Position numbers and translations under genes: made by a program. A model generated the notes under the pieces. That model made no database searches. It saw only the letters and a list, made by a program, of their open reading frames with translations, and was not told the DNA's origin. Of a stretch of 64,000 nt of DNA, positions 31,590-40,667 are shown piece by piece. This DNA is from Azophilus sp965200465 (lineage in GTDB: Bacteria; Pseudomonadota; Gammaproteobacteria; Pseudomonadales; Azotimanducaceae), in assembly GCA_965200465.1 (NCBI GenBank), contig OZ241358.1, positions 2,170,001-2,234,000 of the forward strand. Direction: 5' to 3'. How positions within the stretch are numbered: position 1 is the stretch's first letter; each line of letters opens with the position of its first letter.

Positions 31590-33098
31590 TTAGACAAGGA
31601 CCTTCGGCGCCAGCCTTTCCCCTGCCGCGCTGGCCCCGTCCTCAAGGTACTCCGCGTCCTGGTTGACCTTCCAAACGTCGTGGCGCATCTCTCCCGCCAT
31701 GATGTTCTCGACGCTGAGCATGGCGGTCATCATGGCATGATCCTGGTTGTTGTACTTGTGCATGCCGTTGCGTCCCACCAGATGCAGCCCTGGGCAGTGC
31801 GCCGCGATGAAGCGCCGCACCGTCGCCACCCGCTCGGCATAGCCGTCGTCGTACACGGGATAGGCCTTGGGCTGGCGGACGACGAAGCCGCCCTGCACAT
31901 CGCCCGGCTGCGCCAAACCAAGTTGCACAAGCTCCCGCTCCGCCAGTTGGATTAGCTCTGCGTCCTCGGAATTCCAGAAGCTGCCGTCTTCAAAGCAGAA
32001 ATACTCCATGCCGAAACAGGCGCCGCCGGGCGGAACCATGTCGGGCGACCAACTCCTGAAGTTCTGGATGCGTCCGACCTGCACGCCCGGATCATGGATG
32101 TAGAGCCACTGATCGTCGAACAGGCCCCGGTCCTGCAACCTCAAGCAGACGATCAGGAAATCCCGGTGGCGCAGGCTTTGGGCGGCGGCGGCCACTTCCG
32201 GCGGCGGGGCCGGTTCGATTCGGGGCAGGAGGTCGCAGATGGGCGCCGACGCGACGATGCAGTCCGCCCGATGGCGCAGCTCGCCGCGCTCTTCCGAGCG
32301 CGACACGACCTCCCAGCCCCCATCCAGCCGAATGAAGCGCTCGGCGCGGCGGCCCATTTGGATGTCTCCGCCCCATTCCGCAACTTTGCGCCCGGCGGAT
32401 TCCCACATCATGCCCGGCCCTAGGCGCGGGTAGCGGAAGGAGTCGATCAAGGTCTTGGCCACCGGACGGTCCCGCCCGCCGGGCAGGAGGGCGCCCTTGA
32501 GCGCGGCCCACAGCGACAGCCCTTGAATGCGCTGCGCCGCCCAATCGGCGGATATCTCCCGGCAGTCCATGCCCCAGACCTTCTCGGTGTAGGTCTTGAA
32601 GAAGATGTGGAACAGGCGGCGGCCGAACCGCCTGCTCACCCAGTCCTCGAAGGACTTGATGTCGCCGGCCGGCAGCGCTTGCGCCCAGAGGAAGGAGAGG
32701 AAGCAAAGCGCGGCTTCCGCCAAGCCGAGGCTGCGCAACGCATTGCCGGCCTTCAATGGATAGTCGAAGAAGCGGCCGCGGTAGAGGATGCGGGATTTGC
32801 GGCGGCGCTCGATCAGGTCGTCGCCCAGAATCTCCTCCCAAAGCCGGTTCACCTGCGCCGATTTGGAGAAGAAGCGGTGCCCGCCGATGTCGCAGCGGAA
32901 GCCGTTTCTCTCCACGGTTCGGGAGATGCCGCCCAAATGCTCCGGGTGGGCTTCCAGCACCGTCACCGGCCAGCCTTGCCGAGCAAGCAGATAGGCGGCG
33001 GTCAGGCCGGCCGGCCCGCCGCCGATGCAAAGCACCCTTCGATTCCTGGACAAATCCGAACACCCCCGCCAGGCGAACTGCAACGATCGCCATTGCAA
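31590..33098 (-). CDS. FAD-dependent UDP-galactopyranose-mutase-like oxidoreductase
   Basis: A flavoprotein of about 500 residues with the N-terminal dinucleotide-binding motif VLCIGGGPAGLTAAYLL, the RCDIGGHRFFSKS segment and KTYTEKVWGM found in UDP-galactopyranose mutases and related amine-oxidase-fold enzymes. It also has a C-terminal LVGRNGMHKYNNQDHAM FAD-binding stretch. It may make a furanose sugar or act on a lipid-linked intermediate for the surface glycan. No ATG begins the frame. TTG at 33098 gives the longest form, while TTG at 33053 starts right before the FAD motif and follows a G-rich stretch; the true start is uncertain. Confidence 0.82.
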   Translation of the reverse strand: MQWRSLQFAWRGCSDLSRNRRVLCIGGGPAGLTAAYLLARQGWPVTVLEAHPEHLGGISRTVERNGFRCDIGGHRFFSKSAQVNRLWEEILGDDLIERRRKSRILYRGRFFDYPLKAGNALRSLGLAEAALCFLSFLWAQALPAGDIKSFEDWVSRRFGRRLFHIFFKTYTEKVWGMDCREISADWAAQRIQGLSLWAALKGALLPGGRDRPVAKTLIDSFRYPRLGPGMMWESAGRKVAEWGGDIQMGRRAERFIRLDGGWEVVSRSEERGELRHRADCIVASAPICDLLPRIEPAPPPEVAAAAQSLRHRDFLIVCLRLQDRGLFDDQWLYIHDPGVQVGRIQNFRSWSPDMVPPGGACFGMEYFCFEDGSFWNSEDAELIQLAERELVQLGLAQPGDVQGGFVVRQPKAYPVYDDGYAERVATVRRFIAAHCPGLHLVGRNGMHKYNNQDHAMMTAMLSVENIMAGEMRHDVWKVNQDAEYLEDGASAAGERLAPKVLV

Positions 33099-33184
33099 TG
33101 CGCTGCTTGGCGTCGCTGGCTTGGGCGGCAGTTTCCGGGCTGGCGCGTTGCAGTGTCAAGCGGCGGCGCAGACCTGCTGCGGCC

Positions 33185-35206
33185 TCATCCATCCGCTGGA
33201 GGTCGAGAGCGATGCGGCGGCAGCGCCACCGTCGACCGGGAATGAAGCGGCCCCGCAATGAAATTCCGAGTGCCGAAAGCGCCGGCGAAGAACGCGGCGT
33301 CGGCAGCGTCTTGGCGCAAAGCGTCGCGGTTGAAGGCTGGGTCGGCGGAGACGCCGACGACGGTTTTGCCGCCGGCCCAGCGTTCGAATTCCTCGGCGGC
33401 CGCCACTTGGCCTTCGCTGGCAAAGTGGCGAATGGCGGCAACGCCGCCAGCGGCATCGAGTTCCAAGGCGAACACCTCGTCGCGCAAGGACAGGCCCTTG
33501 CCGGTGGCCAGAATTTTGCGGCCGTCCAGTTCAAGCATTGGGCCGTCCGCCTCGAACGTCAGTTCGTCGCCGGGCCGCACTGCAATGCCGGGAAGGCTGT
33601 GGACCACCCGCAGATCTTCAGGATTTTCATGGCTGAACCAAGGGCTGTCGAAGCGCAGCAGGGATGCGCCCATATTGTGCCGTATCCAAGGCGCCATCCC
33701 CAGCAAGTCCATCAAGGTGGGCATCAGGTCGAAATGCGTGCCAGGCCGGTCGATTTCGCCGGGTTCAACGCCGGGCCCCCAGACCGCAAACCGCAGGCGG
33801 CGTTGCGCAGCATGGAGTTTCAGCCGATCCATAACTTCGGGATCATTCCAAACATGCCCCACCAAATGGTCCGAGAACAGGGCGATCAGGGTGTTGGGAA
33901 ATTGCGTCCGCACCGATTGGATGAAGTCCGCGATGAGCCGGTCCGTGCAGCGAACCGCAAAGACCAAGCTCTCCGTGTCGCCGGGCGGGCCGCAACTCGC
34001 CGAAGGAAACCCGAACGGACCGTGCGTGTCCAAGGTCAGCAGCGCCAGCGCGAAGGGGCTTGCGGCTTGCATGTCTGCCAGCTTTTCCCGCGCCAAGGCG
34101 AACAGCGAATCATCGTGCAGGCCCCAATTGGAACGAGCCCAATGGCTGCGGTAGGCTGCATTCCCGAGCTTGGATGCCAGAGATTCGAGACCGTGAAGTT
34201 CGCTGAATCCGTGCGAGACGTGGAAGCTGCCAACGCCGGCGAAGCTAAGCGTCGCGCCCTGCATGAAGACCGTTCGATAGCCATGCGCGGCCAACAGGTC
34301 GCCAAGGCACAGGACGCCGCGCATTCGCGCATCGAAGCGGTCGGTCAAAGACTGCTCCTTGGCCCCGGCCCTCATGGGCAGGCCGCATTGGGCCGCCACC
34401 AAGCCTCCCGTGGTCCAATCCGTATGGGAAATTTGGCGCATGTTCGTGAACTGCAGGCCATTACCGGCAAGCGCCGTCAGCGCCGGCGTCAAGTTTTCGC
34501 CAAAAATGTCGGCGCGGCCATAGGTCGCCTCCAACGCCTCCGCGAAGATCAGTACCAGGTTTTTCGGGCGCTCCAGGCGCACGGGCGCAACAGGAGGATT
34601 GGCCGGCTTCGGAACCAGGATGGCGTTCGCTTCGTCGATTGCCTGGTTCAGGCCGTGCCACCCAAAGGAGAGGATGGGCGCGTTTAGGCACAGGCCAGCC
34701 GCCGTCGCAATGGCGACGGCGCGGGGTCGCGGCCGGCGGCGGCTGGCCGTTAACAGGCAGGGCCAAACGCTGACCAAAAACAAATAGGCCCAAGAGCCCG
34801 CAAACAGCGGCGCGGCCACGCGCATGGCCACCTGCAAGGTCTCCAGTTCCGCGTGAAAGAAGAATTGCAGGTTGAAAGCAGTGCCCTGCACTTGCAGCGA
34901 GATCGCCAGCAACAGGTTGGCGAAAGCGGTGGCGGCGTTGAGCGTCAGCGCGGCCAGGCGGCCGGCGACGCCTTCATAGGCCCACAGCCAGCGCACCGCC
35001 GTGGCTAGGAACAGGCCGGAAAGAAGCCAAAGCAGATACAGGGCGTCGAACGCCAGCACCGTTGCCGCGGGCAGCAGGTAAAGGCCATAGTAAAGCCCGG
35101 CCAGCGCCACCTGCTTGGGCGGCGTACGCCGCAGCCGTTCCGGCAAGGCCAATGCCCGGCGCACCGAGGCCACCCCCTCCTTAACAATCCGCGCGCTTGG
35201 ACGCAT
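33185..35206 (-). CDS. Membrane-anchored sulfatase-fold phosphoglycerol transferase (MdoB/LtaS-like)
   Basis: A 673-residue protein with about four to five N-terminal membrane helices (residues 35-185) and a periplasmic alkaline-phosphatase/sulfatase domain. The latter shows LVLIFAEALEATYG (metal-binding Glu), SHTDWTTGGLVAAQCGLPM (nucleophile Thr, aligned with the catalytic Thr of LtaS/MdoB), LTLDTHGPFG and ALFSDHLVGH (metal-binding Asp-His). Such enzymes move phosphoglycerol or similar groups onto periplasmic glucans or surface glycans. ATG 35206 or an overlapping GTG at 35209 is the start; the latter overlaps the upstream stop by 4 bp (GTGA). Confidence 0.85.
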   Translation of the reverse strand: MRPSARIVKEGVASVRRALALPERLRRTPPKQVALAGLYYGLYLLPAATVLAFDALYLLWLLSGLFLATAVRWLWAYEGVAGRLAALTLNAATAFANLLLAISLQVQGTAFNLQFFFHAELETLQVAMRVAAPLFAGSWAYLFLVSVWPCLLTASRRRPRPRAVAIATAAGLCLNAPILSFGWHGLNQAIDEANAILVPKPANPPVAPVRLERPKNLVLIFAEALEATYGRADIFGENLTPALTALAGNGLQFTNMRQISHTDWTTGGLVAAQCGLPMRAGAKEQSLTDRFDARMRGVLCLGDLLAAHGYRTVFMQGATLSFAGVGSFHVSHGFSELHGLESLASKLGNAAYRSHWARSNWGLHDDSLFALAREKLADMQAASPFALALLTLDTHGPFGFPSASCGPPGDTESLVFAVRCTDRLIADFIQSVRTQFPNTLIALFSDHLVGHVWNDPEVMDRLKLHAAQRRLRFAVWGPGVEPGEIDRPGTHFDLMPTLMDLLGMAPWIRHNMGASLLRFDSPWFSHENPEDLRVVHSLPGIAVRPGDELTFEADGPMLELDGRKILATGKGLSLRDEVFALELDAAGGVAAIRHFASEGQVAAAEEFERWAGGKTVVGVSADPAFNRDALRQDAADAAFFAGAFGTRNFIAGPLHSRSTVALPPHRSRPPADG

Positions 35207-36765
35207 CACTCAAGGTCGGGCGGCCGAAACGAAAAATTCCAAGGCGCCGCCGCTTCGCTGGCCAAATTGTCATCGGTGATGATCCGCGCGGTTTCGGTTC
35301 GGGCCAGAACGCTGGCGCAGCTTTCAAGGAGGTCGGGGGACAGCAGACGCGGAAGGTTGGCGGCCAGCCAGGGCTCCGCCGGCCCGTCGAAGGGTCGGCG
35401 TCCATCAATGCGATAGGCGCGCAGGACGGCCTTGAAGTTCTCGGCATTGAACGCGACCTGCCCGTTGCCGACGGCCATGAAATTGGCAAACCGCAACCCG
35501 GAAGCGAAGCTGGCGCAGGCCGTGCGCGCCGCCGCCGGCGAGCCGGTGGTGTTGAGATAGACGATGCCGCCCGGAGCAAGGCGCGAGGCGGCCAATTCAA
35601 GGAACTGCGCAGACAGGATGTGGCTGCTGTTGGCCCGCCAATGAAAGCTGGCGTTGCTGAGTATCACGTCGTAGCGGGCATCCGTCGCCCGGCCGAGCCA
35701 ACGCCGCCCGTCGTCGATGACGATTTTCACTTTGGGGTTGCCAAGCAGGGTATGCACTTCCTCATAGCGGCGCAGAACCTCCAAGTAGCCGGGGTTGATC
35801 TCGACGATGACAAGCCTCTCCAATCGCGGGTGGTGGGCAACGACCTGGGCCCAGGAGCCGGAGCCAAGCCCGATCATCAGCACGCGCCGAGGGTTCGGAT
35901 GCAGGCCGGCCAAGGCGTAGGCGCGGTAGATCATGTTGCTGTCGCGGGCGAGGCCGACATTCAATTTTCCATCGTAAACGCCGGAACCGAACACCGTGCC
36001 GGCGGCGGTCACCGCCACCACGCCGGCGCGGTTCTCGACGAGCAGGGCGAAAGGATGGTCCGCGCCGCTCGGCGTCCGCCACAAAAGCCTTTCGTAAAGG
36101 GCCTCGTAACGCGGGCTGCCATAAAGGAAGGCGGCGGCGGCCAAGGCCAAGACCGCTGCGCAATGCGTGGCACCGCCGGCCCATGCGCTGCCGATGCCGC
36201 GCAACAGCAGCAGGGCGGCAGCGGCGGAAGCGATAAGCAGCAAAAGCGATGCATCCGCCACGCCCAGATATTCCAAAAATACGAATCCCGTCAGCACCGA
36301 ACCCAAGCAGGAGCCGATGATGTTGGCTAGGTAAACGCGGGACACGCCACGCCCCGCCTTGGAATCCGGCGGCACCGCCGCATGGCCCGCCAGAGGCAGG
36401 ACGGCGCCATAGAGGCCGGCGGTCAAGCCGGCGAAGGGCATGGCCCCAGCCACATGTCGATGTTCGGCAAACCAAGCCGCCAATGGAACATGCAAATAGG
36501 CAATCGCCCCAGCAGCAGCGACCAGCAAGCCCGCCCAACGCGCAATTCGATCACAGGCGTCGGCCGAAGTCTCCCGGCACAGGCGTTGCGCCAGCAGGGC
36601 GCCGACGGCCATCCCCGTCAAATAGATGCCGAGGAAGATGCCGAACACCGGCAAAGTGCCGCCCGTGCCGAAGGCGTAAACCCGATACCAGAGAATCTCA
36701 TGGGACAAAGAGATGAACCCCGCCAGCGCGGCGCAGGCCATCGCCCAAGCAAGGGATCGGTTCAC
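35206..36765 (-). CDS. Spermidine-synthase-like membrane protein, main part
   Basis: A 519-residue protein: about six to eight hydrophobic helices (residues 5-230) beginning AALAGFISLSHEILWYRVYAFG, then a cytoplasmic SpeE-like Rossmann methyltransferase-fold domain with MIGLGSGSWAQVVAHHP, VEINPGYLEVLRRYEEVH and IVIDDGRRWLGR. These polytopic spermidine-synthase-like proteins are common in proteobacteria, but their substrates are largely unknown. The start is a GTG at 36765 overlapping the stop of the next upstream gene (GTGA). The aminopropyl or methyl acceptor cannot be named from sequence. Confidence 0.78.
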   Translation of the reverse strand: MNRSLAWAMACAALAGFISLSHEILWYRVYAFGTGGTLPVFGIFLGIYLTGMAVGALLAQRLCRETSADACDRIARWAGLLVAAAGAIAYLHVPLAAWFAEHRHVAGAMPFAGLTAGLYGAVLPLAGHAAVPPDSKAGRGVSRVYLANIIGSCLGSVLTGFVFLEYLGVADASLLLLIASAAAALLLLRGIGSAWAGGATHCAAVLALAAAAFLYGSPRYEALYERLLWRTPSGADHPFALLVENRAGVVAVTAAGTVFGSGVYDGKLNVGLARDSNMIYRAYALAGLHPNPRRVLMIGLGSGSWAQVVAHHPRLERLVIVEINPGYLEVLRRYEEVHTLLGNPKVKIVIDDGRRWLGRATDARYDVILSNASFHWRANSSHILSAQFLELAASRLAPGGIVYLNTTGSPAAARTACASFASGLRFANFMAVGNGQVAFNAENFKAVLRAYRIDGRRPFDGPAEPWLAANLPRLLSPDLLESCASVLARTETARIITDDNLASEAAAPWNFSFRPPDLE

Positions 36766-37364
36766 GGCCTTGTTCCGGCTTGGCGGCCTGCTTGCCGGAT
36801 GGCGAGCGCCAGCAAGCCCACGACGGCGTTCATGGCCGCGGCGACCAGCACGCTGCCTCGCAGCCCAAGCGAGCCCATCAGCCAGACGCCGGTGGCGATG
36901 GCGGCCACTGCGCCGCCCAGCGTGTTGGCGAAATAAAAGGCGGAAAGCGAACGCCCGACGTTGCCGGAACGCTCCACCCCGTGGCCCACCAGCAAAGGCA
37001 AGGTGGCGCCCATCAACGCGGTGGGCGGCAGCAGGAGGCCGAAGGTTGCAAGAAACACCGCCGCCGGACCCAGAGGTCCGGTCAGTTCCCCGACCCATGC
37101 GAACAACGCCAGCGAACCCGCTCCGTAAGCGCAAATCGCGCCTTCCATGGAGGCGAAAACCGCCAGCCGATCGATGCGGGACCGGGCGGCCGCCCAGCCC
37201 CCGGCCAGGCTGCCGACGCCCAAGCCCAGCATGAAGGCGGTCACCACGACGGTGACCGACTCGACATTGAGGCCATAGATGCCGAACAGCGCCCTCTGCC
37301 ACGCCACTTGGTAGATCAGCGCCGCAAAGCCGGACAGCACGAAGATCGCGGCCACCATCAGCAT
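36762..37364 (-). CDS. Polytopic membrane protein, first half of a split spermidine-synthase-like transporter-fold unit
   Basis: A 200-residue protein with about six hydrophobic helices and the family opening FVLSGFAALIYQVAWQRALFG, similar to the start of the following gene (GFISLSHEILWYRVYAFG). Larger homologues contain both membrane halves and the SpeE-like domain in one chain. Here the first half is a separate gene with a GTGA overlap to the second. The coupling suggests they are co-translated subunits and not a decayed gene. Function unknown beyond membrane association. Confidence 0.75.
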   Translation of the reverse strand: MLMVAAIFVLSGFAALIYQVAWQRALFGIYGLNVESVTVVVTAFMLGLGVGSLAGGWAAARSRIDRLAVFASMEGAICAYGAGSLALFAWVGELTGPLGPAAVFLATFGLLLPPTALMGATLPLLVGHGVERSGNVGRSLSAFYFANTLGGAVAAIATGVWLMGSLGLRGSVLVAAAMNAVVGLLALAIRQAGRQAGTRP

Positions 37365-37513
37365 GTCATGCTCCGCTTGAGAGTCCGCTGAAAAACTCTG
37401 GCGTCCCGTGCGAATTTTCGGCCCAATGCCATTCGGTTTTCCAGCAGACTGTTAAACCGAATTGAGCATCATGCGGGCGATTGCCGCTCGCGCCGCGGAG
37501 GATTTTCGAAAGC

Positions 37514-37639
37514 GAATTGGGTCAAACGAATGTCGGGCGCAGCAGGAAACTGACCCTGACGTAGCTGCGCCCCTCATCTTGAGCGATCTCCGGTTCGGTT
37601 CCGTTGAATTCGCGCATGGCTTTGCGCATCACCGGTCAG
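37514..37639 (-). repeat. Inverted duplicate of the 3' end of the AlbA_2 gene (left copy)
   Basis: About 126 bp that, read on the minus strand, repeats 40550-40675 with only about four mismatches (roughly 97% identity). It covers the last 39 codons, the stop and a few bases beyond. It is fused on its far side to a flavoprotein fragment. The two copies are about 2.9 kb apart and point in opposite directions, so recombination between them would invert the segment carrying Uma2, the PHP-ATPase remnant and the AlbA_2 gene. Confidence 0.85.
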
Positions 37640-37687
37640 GCCGGCCGGACCACCGCCTACAACCAGCACCTTCCTTCTTGCGGGCAA
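37638..37687 (-). pseudogene. N-terminal scrap of an FAD-dependent oxidoreductase
   Basis: About 16 codons on the minus strand read LPARRKVLVVGGGPAGLT, the dinucleotide-binding start of a flavoprotein like the one at 31.6-33.1 kb (VLCIGGGPAGLTAAYLL). Coding similarity ends abruptly in CCGG at the junction with the inverted AlbA_2 fragment. It records a rearrangement breakpoint. Confidence 0.6.
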
Positions 37688-37954
37688 GCGAAAACTCCTT
37701 GGCTGCGCCAGTGCTTCAAGTTGGCTGCAAGAGCATGCACATCCTTGAATCCATTGGTTGGGCGCTCCAAATGATAACCCCGCCCGGCCCAACCGCCGCG
37801 CTTTCAGAGATTTCCTACAGACAAGCCCCCTGACGCACGGCAACCTGCCGTGCATCCTTGAACGAGGGAGCGCGGCGCATTCCCCCTTCAACCATGCTAT
37901 CTTTCCCCGCAGCCAAGCGAGGGGCGCCCGCGCCCGCAACCGGAGGACCAGCCC

Positions 37955-38704
37955 ATGAGCCCCCAACTCGCCAAAACAACGGAACCGGGCCACCCTGCCC
38001 GGCCCACCGCAGCGCCCTTGGCACCCGCCCCCTCAAGGCCGCCCCCGGCCAGCCAAGTGGAGGACCCGCTCTACCCCAGCTCCGACGGCCTGCCCATGGC
38101 TGAGAGCAACGAGCATTTGGGGGTGATGGTGGACGGCATATCGGTGCTGCGCAACCGCTACCGGGAGCGCACGGACGTGTTCGCGGGCGGCGATCTGCTG
38201 ATGTACTACCAGCAGGGGGATCCCGCCAAGCGGGTTGCGCCGGACATTTTCGTCATCTTCGGGGTGGCGGCCGGGAGCCGCAAGGCGTACCGGCTGTGGG
38301 ACGAGGGCAAGGCCCCGGACTTCGTTCTGGAGGTGGCGTCGGAATCGACTTGGCGGGAGGACGCGGGGCGCAAGCGCGACCTCTACGAGAGGCTGGGGGT
38401 TCGGGAGTACTGGCTGTTTGACCCGCACGGCAAGTTCCTGCGCCCGGCGCTGCGGGGGCTGGCCTTGGAGGGCGGCAGGTACCGGGAGTTGCCGTCGCGC
38501 GTGGAGGGCGGGGTTCTGGTGCTGCGCAGCCGGGTTCTGGAACTGGACCTGCGGGCGGAGGGGGAGCAGCTGCGCTTTCGCGATCCCGTGACGGGAGAGC
38601 GCCTGCGCACCCTTGAAGAAGAGACCGATGCCCGCCGAAGGGCGGAAGCCCGCGTTGCGGAGCTGGAGGCGCGACTTATGGCCTTGGGAGCGCCTGACCA
38701 GTAG
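37955..38704 (+). CDS. Uma2-family (DUF820) PD-(D/E)XK endonuclease-like protein
   Basis: A 249-residue protein with a proline-rich, probably disordered N-terminus (about 1-45) and a Uma2 nuclease fold. APDIFVIFG (metal-binding Asp) and PDFVLEVASEST (the D...E-x-x pair) are followed by KRDLYERLGVREYWLFDP. The C-terminus (about 205-249) is a short coiled coil rich in Glu and Arg. Uma2 proteins are abundant in cyanobacteria and some symbionts; their biological role is uncertain. Start at the ATG at 37955. Base composition matches the host genome. Confidence 0.82.
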   Translation: MSPQLAKTTEPGHPARPTAAPLAPAPSRPPPASQVEDPLYPSSDGLPMAESNEHLGVMVDGISVLRNRYRERTDVFAGGDLLMYYQQGDPAKRVAPDIFVIFGVAAGSRKAYRLWDEGKAPDFVLEVASESTWREDAGRKRDLYERLGVREYWLFDPHGKFLRPALRGLALEGGRYRELPSRVEGGVLVLRSRVLELDLRAEGEQLRFRDPVTGERLRTLEEETDARRRAEARVAELEARLMALGAPDQ

Positions 38705-38916
38705 ATTCAGGTATGTGCAGCTCGCCAAGTTGCCAATCACGACCCTAAACACCCTTGCCATGCCGCAAAATCCGCATTCAGCGTCCAGCGGAAGGCATCC
38801 TCGCCGCTCCTCGGTGGCAGGCGTTGCAGCAATCCATCCTTTCCCCATGCAGCCCGATGGTGTTTAATGCAGCCCATAGGCGCTTGAGTGCTGGCTGCAC
38901 CAACATCTTCAAGGCA

Positions 38917-39468
38917 ATGGAGACCGCAAAAATGGCCTTTGCACGGGAAACCGCGGGCAAATGGCGCAAAGTGCCTGGAGCGTGGTGGTTCAAGGCGGAT
39001 CTGCATATACATACGGTTGACGACCATCAAGGCGGCCGCGCGAAATTTCCGGCTGAGGTCAACGGCCTACCCGAAGAAGCGGCAACTCTTACTGCATACG
39101 CTCGAAGATTCCTGCAAAGCGCGGCGAACAACCAAGTGCTTTCCCTGCTGCTGGAAACCAAAGACGACCGGCCCTTGGTGATCGATCAGCCCGAGGACGA
39201 GTTGGATAACCGCTTTCTGTTCGAGACGGTGTTGCCGGCGTTGAAGCGGCTAAAGGGCCGCCGACAAATCATCATCGCGACCCACAACACCAACATCGTC
39301 GTCAATGGGGATGCGGAGCAAATGATCCAATTGGAGGCCACAGCGAATAAGGGACGAGTGGCATGCGCGGGCGCTATCGAGGAACCCGCGGTTCGAGACA
39401 CCATCGTCCGAACCGTGGATGGCGGTGACGAGGCGTTTCGGCTGCGGCGGATCAAGTACGGTTTCTGA
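38917..39468 (+). pseudogene. Internally deleted PHP-domain / AAA ATPase gene (TrlF-like)
   Basis: A 183-residue open frame joins the beginning of a PHP phosphoesterase domain (WWFKADLHIHTVDDHQGG, up to ARRFLQSAA) to the extreme C-terminus of an SMC/ABC-type ATPase (VLSLLLETKDDRPLVIDQPE with Walker B, then QIIIATHNTNIVVNGDAEQM). The complete family has hundreds of residues between these parts, including Walker A and a coiled coil, so this product cannot bind ATP. The deletion kept the frame, as in the ATPase-nuclease remnant at 22.5 kb. Intact members are associated with phage defence. The start ATG at 38917 is a choice; upstream frame is not conserved. Confidence 0.65.
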
Positions 39469-39479
39469 GGTTGCTTAAG

Positions 39480-40667
39480 ATGGAGTGGCTTGAAGTACTC
39501 AACTGCATTGAAGAAGGCGAAGGGCGAACAACTGAACTTAAGCGCGGCCTCGGTGATTTATCGGCCATTGGCCGGGTGATCTGCGCCTTCGCCAACACCG
39601 AAGGCGGCATCCTCATTTTGGGCGTCGATAATGACCGGGCAATTGTCGGAGTTCAAGAAGGCGCCGAAAAGGTTCAGGAGCGCCTGACGGCATTTCTGCA
39701 AACCGGGTGCAGCGCCCCTGTCTCCGCCCACGGCGGCAGACATCAGGACCTTAAGGGATGGGTGCATTGGCTGGAAGTCCCCAAGCAGCGCGGATTTGAG
39801 CCGTTGCGCTACGACGGTCGTGTATGGGTGCGCCGCGAGCGCAGCAGCGTTGAGCCATCGCCAACCGAACTACAGGAACTCTACAACGCCTTCGGCTACA
39901 TTCTAACCGAGGATCGGTCAATACAGGCGGGCACTGCCTCGCACATCGACCTGCTGAAGTTCCATTCCTACCTCAAGGCGCTTGGGCTTGATGCCGAGGA
40001 GGACCCTCAACCCGATGATGAGGACGACCTTCGCAACCGCGGCGTACTGACGGAAATCGGCGGCGCTCTGCGCCCTACCCTGTATGGCGCACTCGCCTTT
40101 GGCAAGATGCCGCAACGCTATCCGCAAACGCAGAATTTTCGCGTTGATTGCGTGGCTTATGAAGGCGACGATCGAGCATCCTCCGTGCTGCAAGTGGCTG
40201 AAATCACTGGCTGCATCGATGAGCAAGTGCAGCGGGCGATAGGCTGGTTTGCGGGGCTTGGGCGATTCGAATCCTATCAAGGCCTGATGCGCAAAGATCG
40301 CCCGTTGCTTCCGCAACCCGCGATTCGGGAGGCGCTGGTCAACGCTGTCGTGCATCGAGATTACGCCGTTATTGGCTCCAAAGTGTTGTTCGAGGTCTTT
40401 TCCGGTCGCGTCGATGTCACGAGCCCGGGCGGCTTGCCCAACCAAATGAGCGTCGCAAGCGTGCGCGCCGGCGCCCATCCTCGGTCCCACAATGAACTGT
40501 TGGCAAACTGCATGCTTGCTTTGGGGTTCATGGAAAAGCGAGGGCGCGGCTGGCCGGTGATGCGCAAAGCCATGCGCGAGTTCAACGGAACCGAACCGGA
40601 GATCGCTCAAGATGAGGAGCGCAGCTACGTCAGGGTCAGTTTCCTGCTGCGCCCGACATTCGTTTGA
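39480..40667 (+). CDS. AlbA_2/Schlafen-type domain protein with HATPase_c_4 C-terminal domain
   Basis: A 395-residue protein. The N-terminal AlbA_2 (Schlafen-like) domain shows TTELKRGLGDLSAIGRVICA and FANTEGGILILGVDND. The C-terminal half carries LLPQPAIREALVNAVVHRDY and SPGGLPN, the ATP-binding marks of the HATPase_c_4 group. Bacterial members are variously annotated as transcriptional regulators or ATP-binding proteins and often lie in defence or mobile contexts. ATG 39480 has GAGG 9 bp upstream; a TTG at 39471 is the alternative. It follows the PHP-ATPase remnant by 11 bp. Its 3' end is duplicated inverted at 37.5 kb. Confidence 0.83.
   Translation: MEWLEVLNCIEEGEGRTTELKRGLGDLSAIGRVICAFANTEGGILILGVDNDRAIVGVQEGAEKVQERLTAFLQTGCSAPVSAHGGRHQDLKGWVHWLEVPKQRGFEPLRYDGRVWVRRERSSVEPSPTELQELYNAFGYILTEDRSIQAGTASHIDLLKFHSYLKALGLDAEEDPQPDDEDDLRNRGVLTEIGGALRPTLYGALAFGKMPQRYPQTQNFRVDCVAYEGDDRASSVLQVAEITGCIDEQVQRAIGWFAGLGRFESYQGLMRKDRPLLPQPAIREALVNAVVHRDYAVIGSKVLFEVFSGRVDVTSPGGLPNQMSVASVRAGAHPRSHNELLANCMLALGFMEKRGRGWPVMRKAMREFNGTEPEIAQDEERSYVRVSFLLRPTFV

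Noticed and set aside
32756..34687. 643-codon open frame on the plus strand
   Set aside because: It is antisense to the flavoprotein and MdoB-like genes, is rich in Arg, Ala, Gly and Gln as expected of GC-rich shadow frames, and has no motif.
35206..37302. Single 698-codon frame covering both halves of the spermidine-synthase-like unit
   Set aside because: The first part of that frame is out of register with the recognisable membrane protein at 36762-37364; the GTG at 36765 with a GTGA overlap explains both genes.
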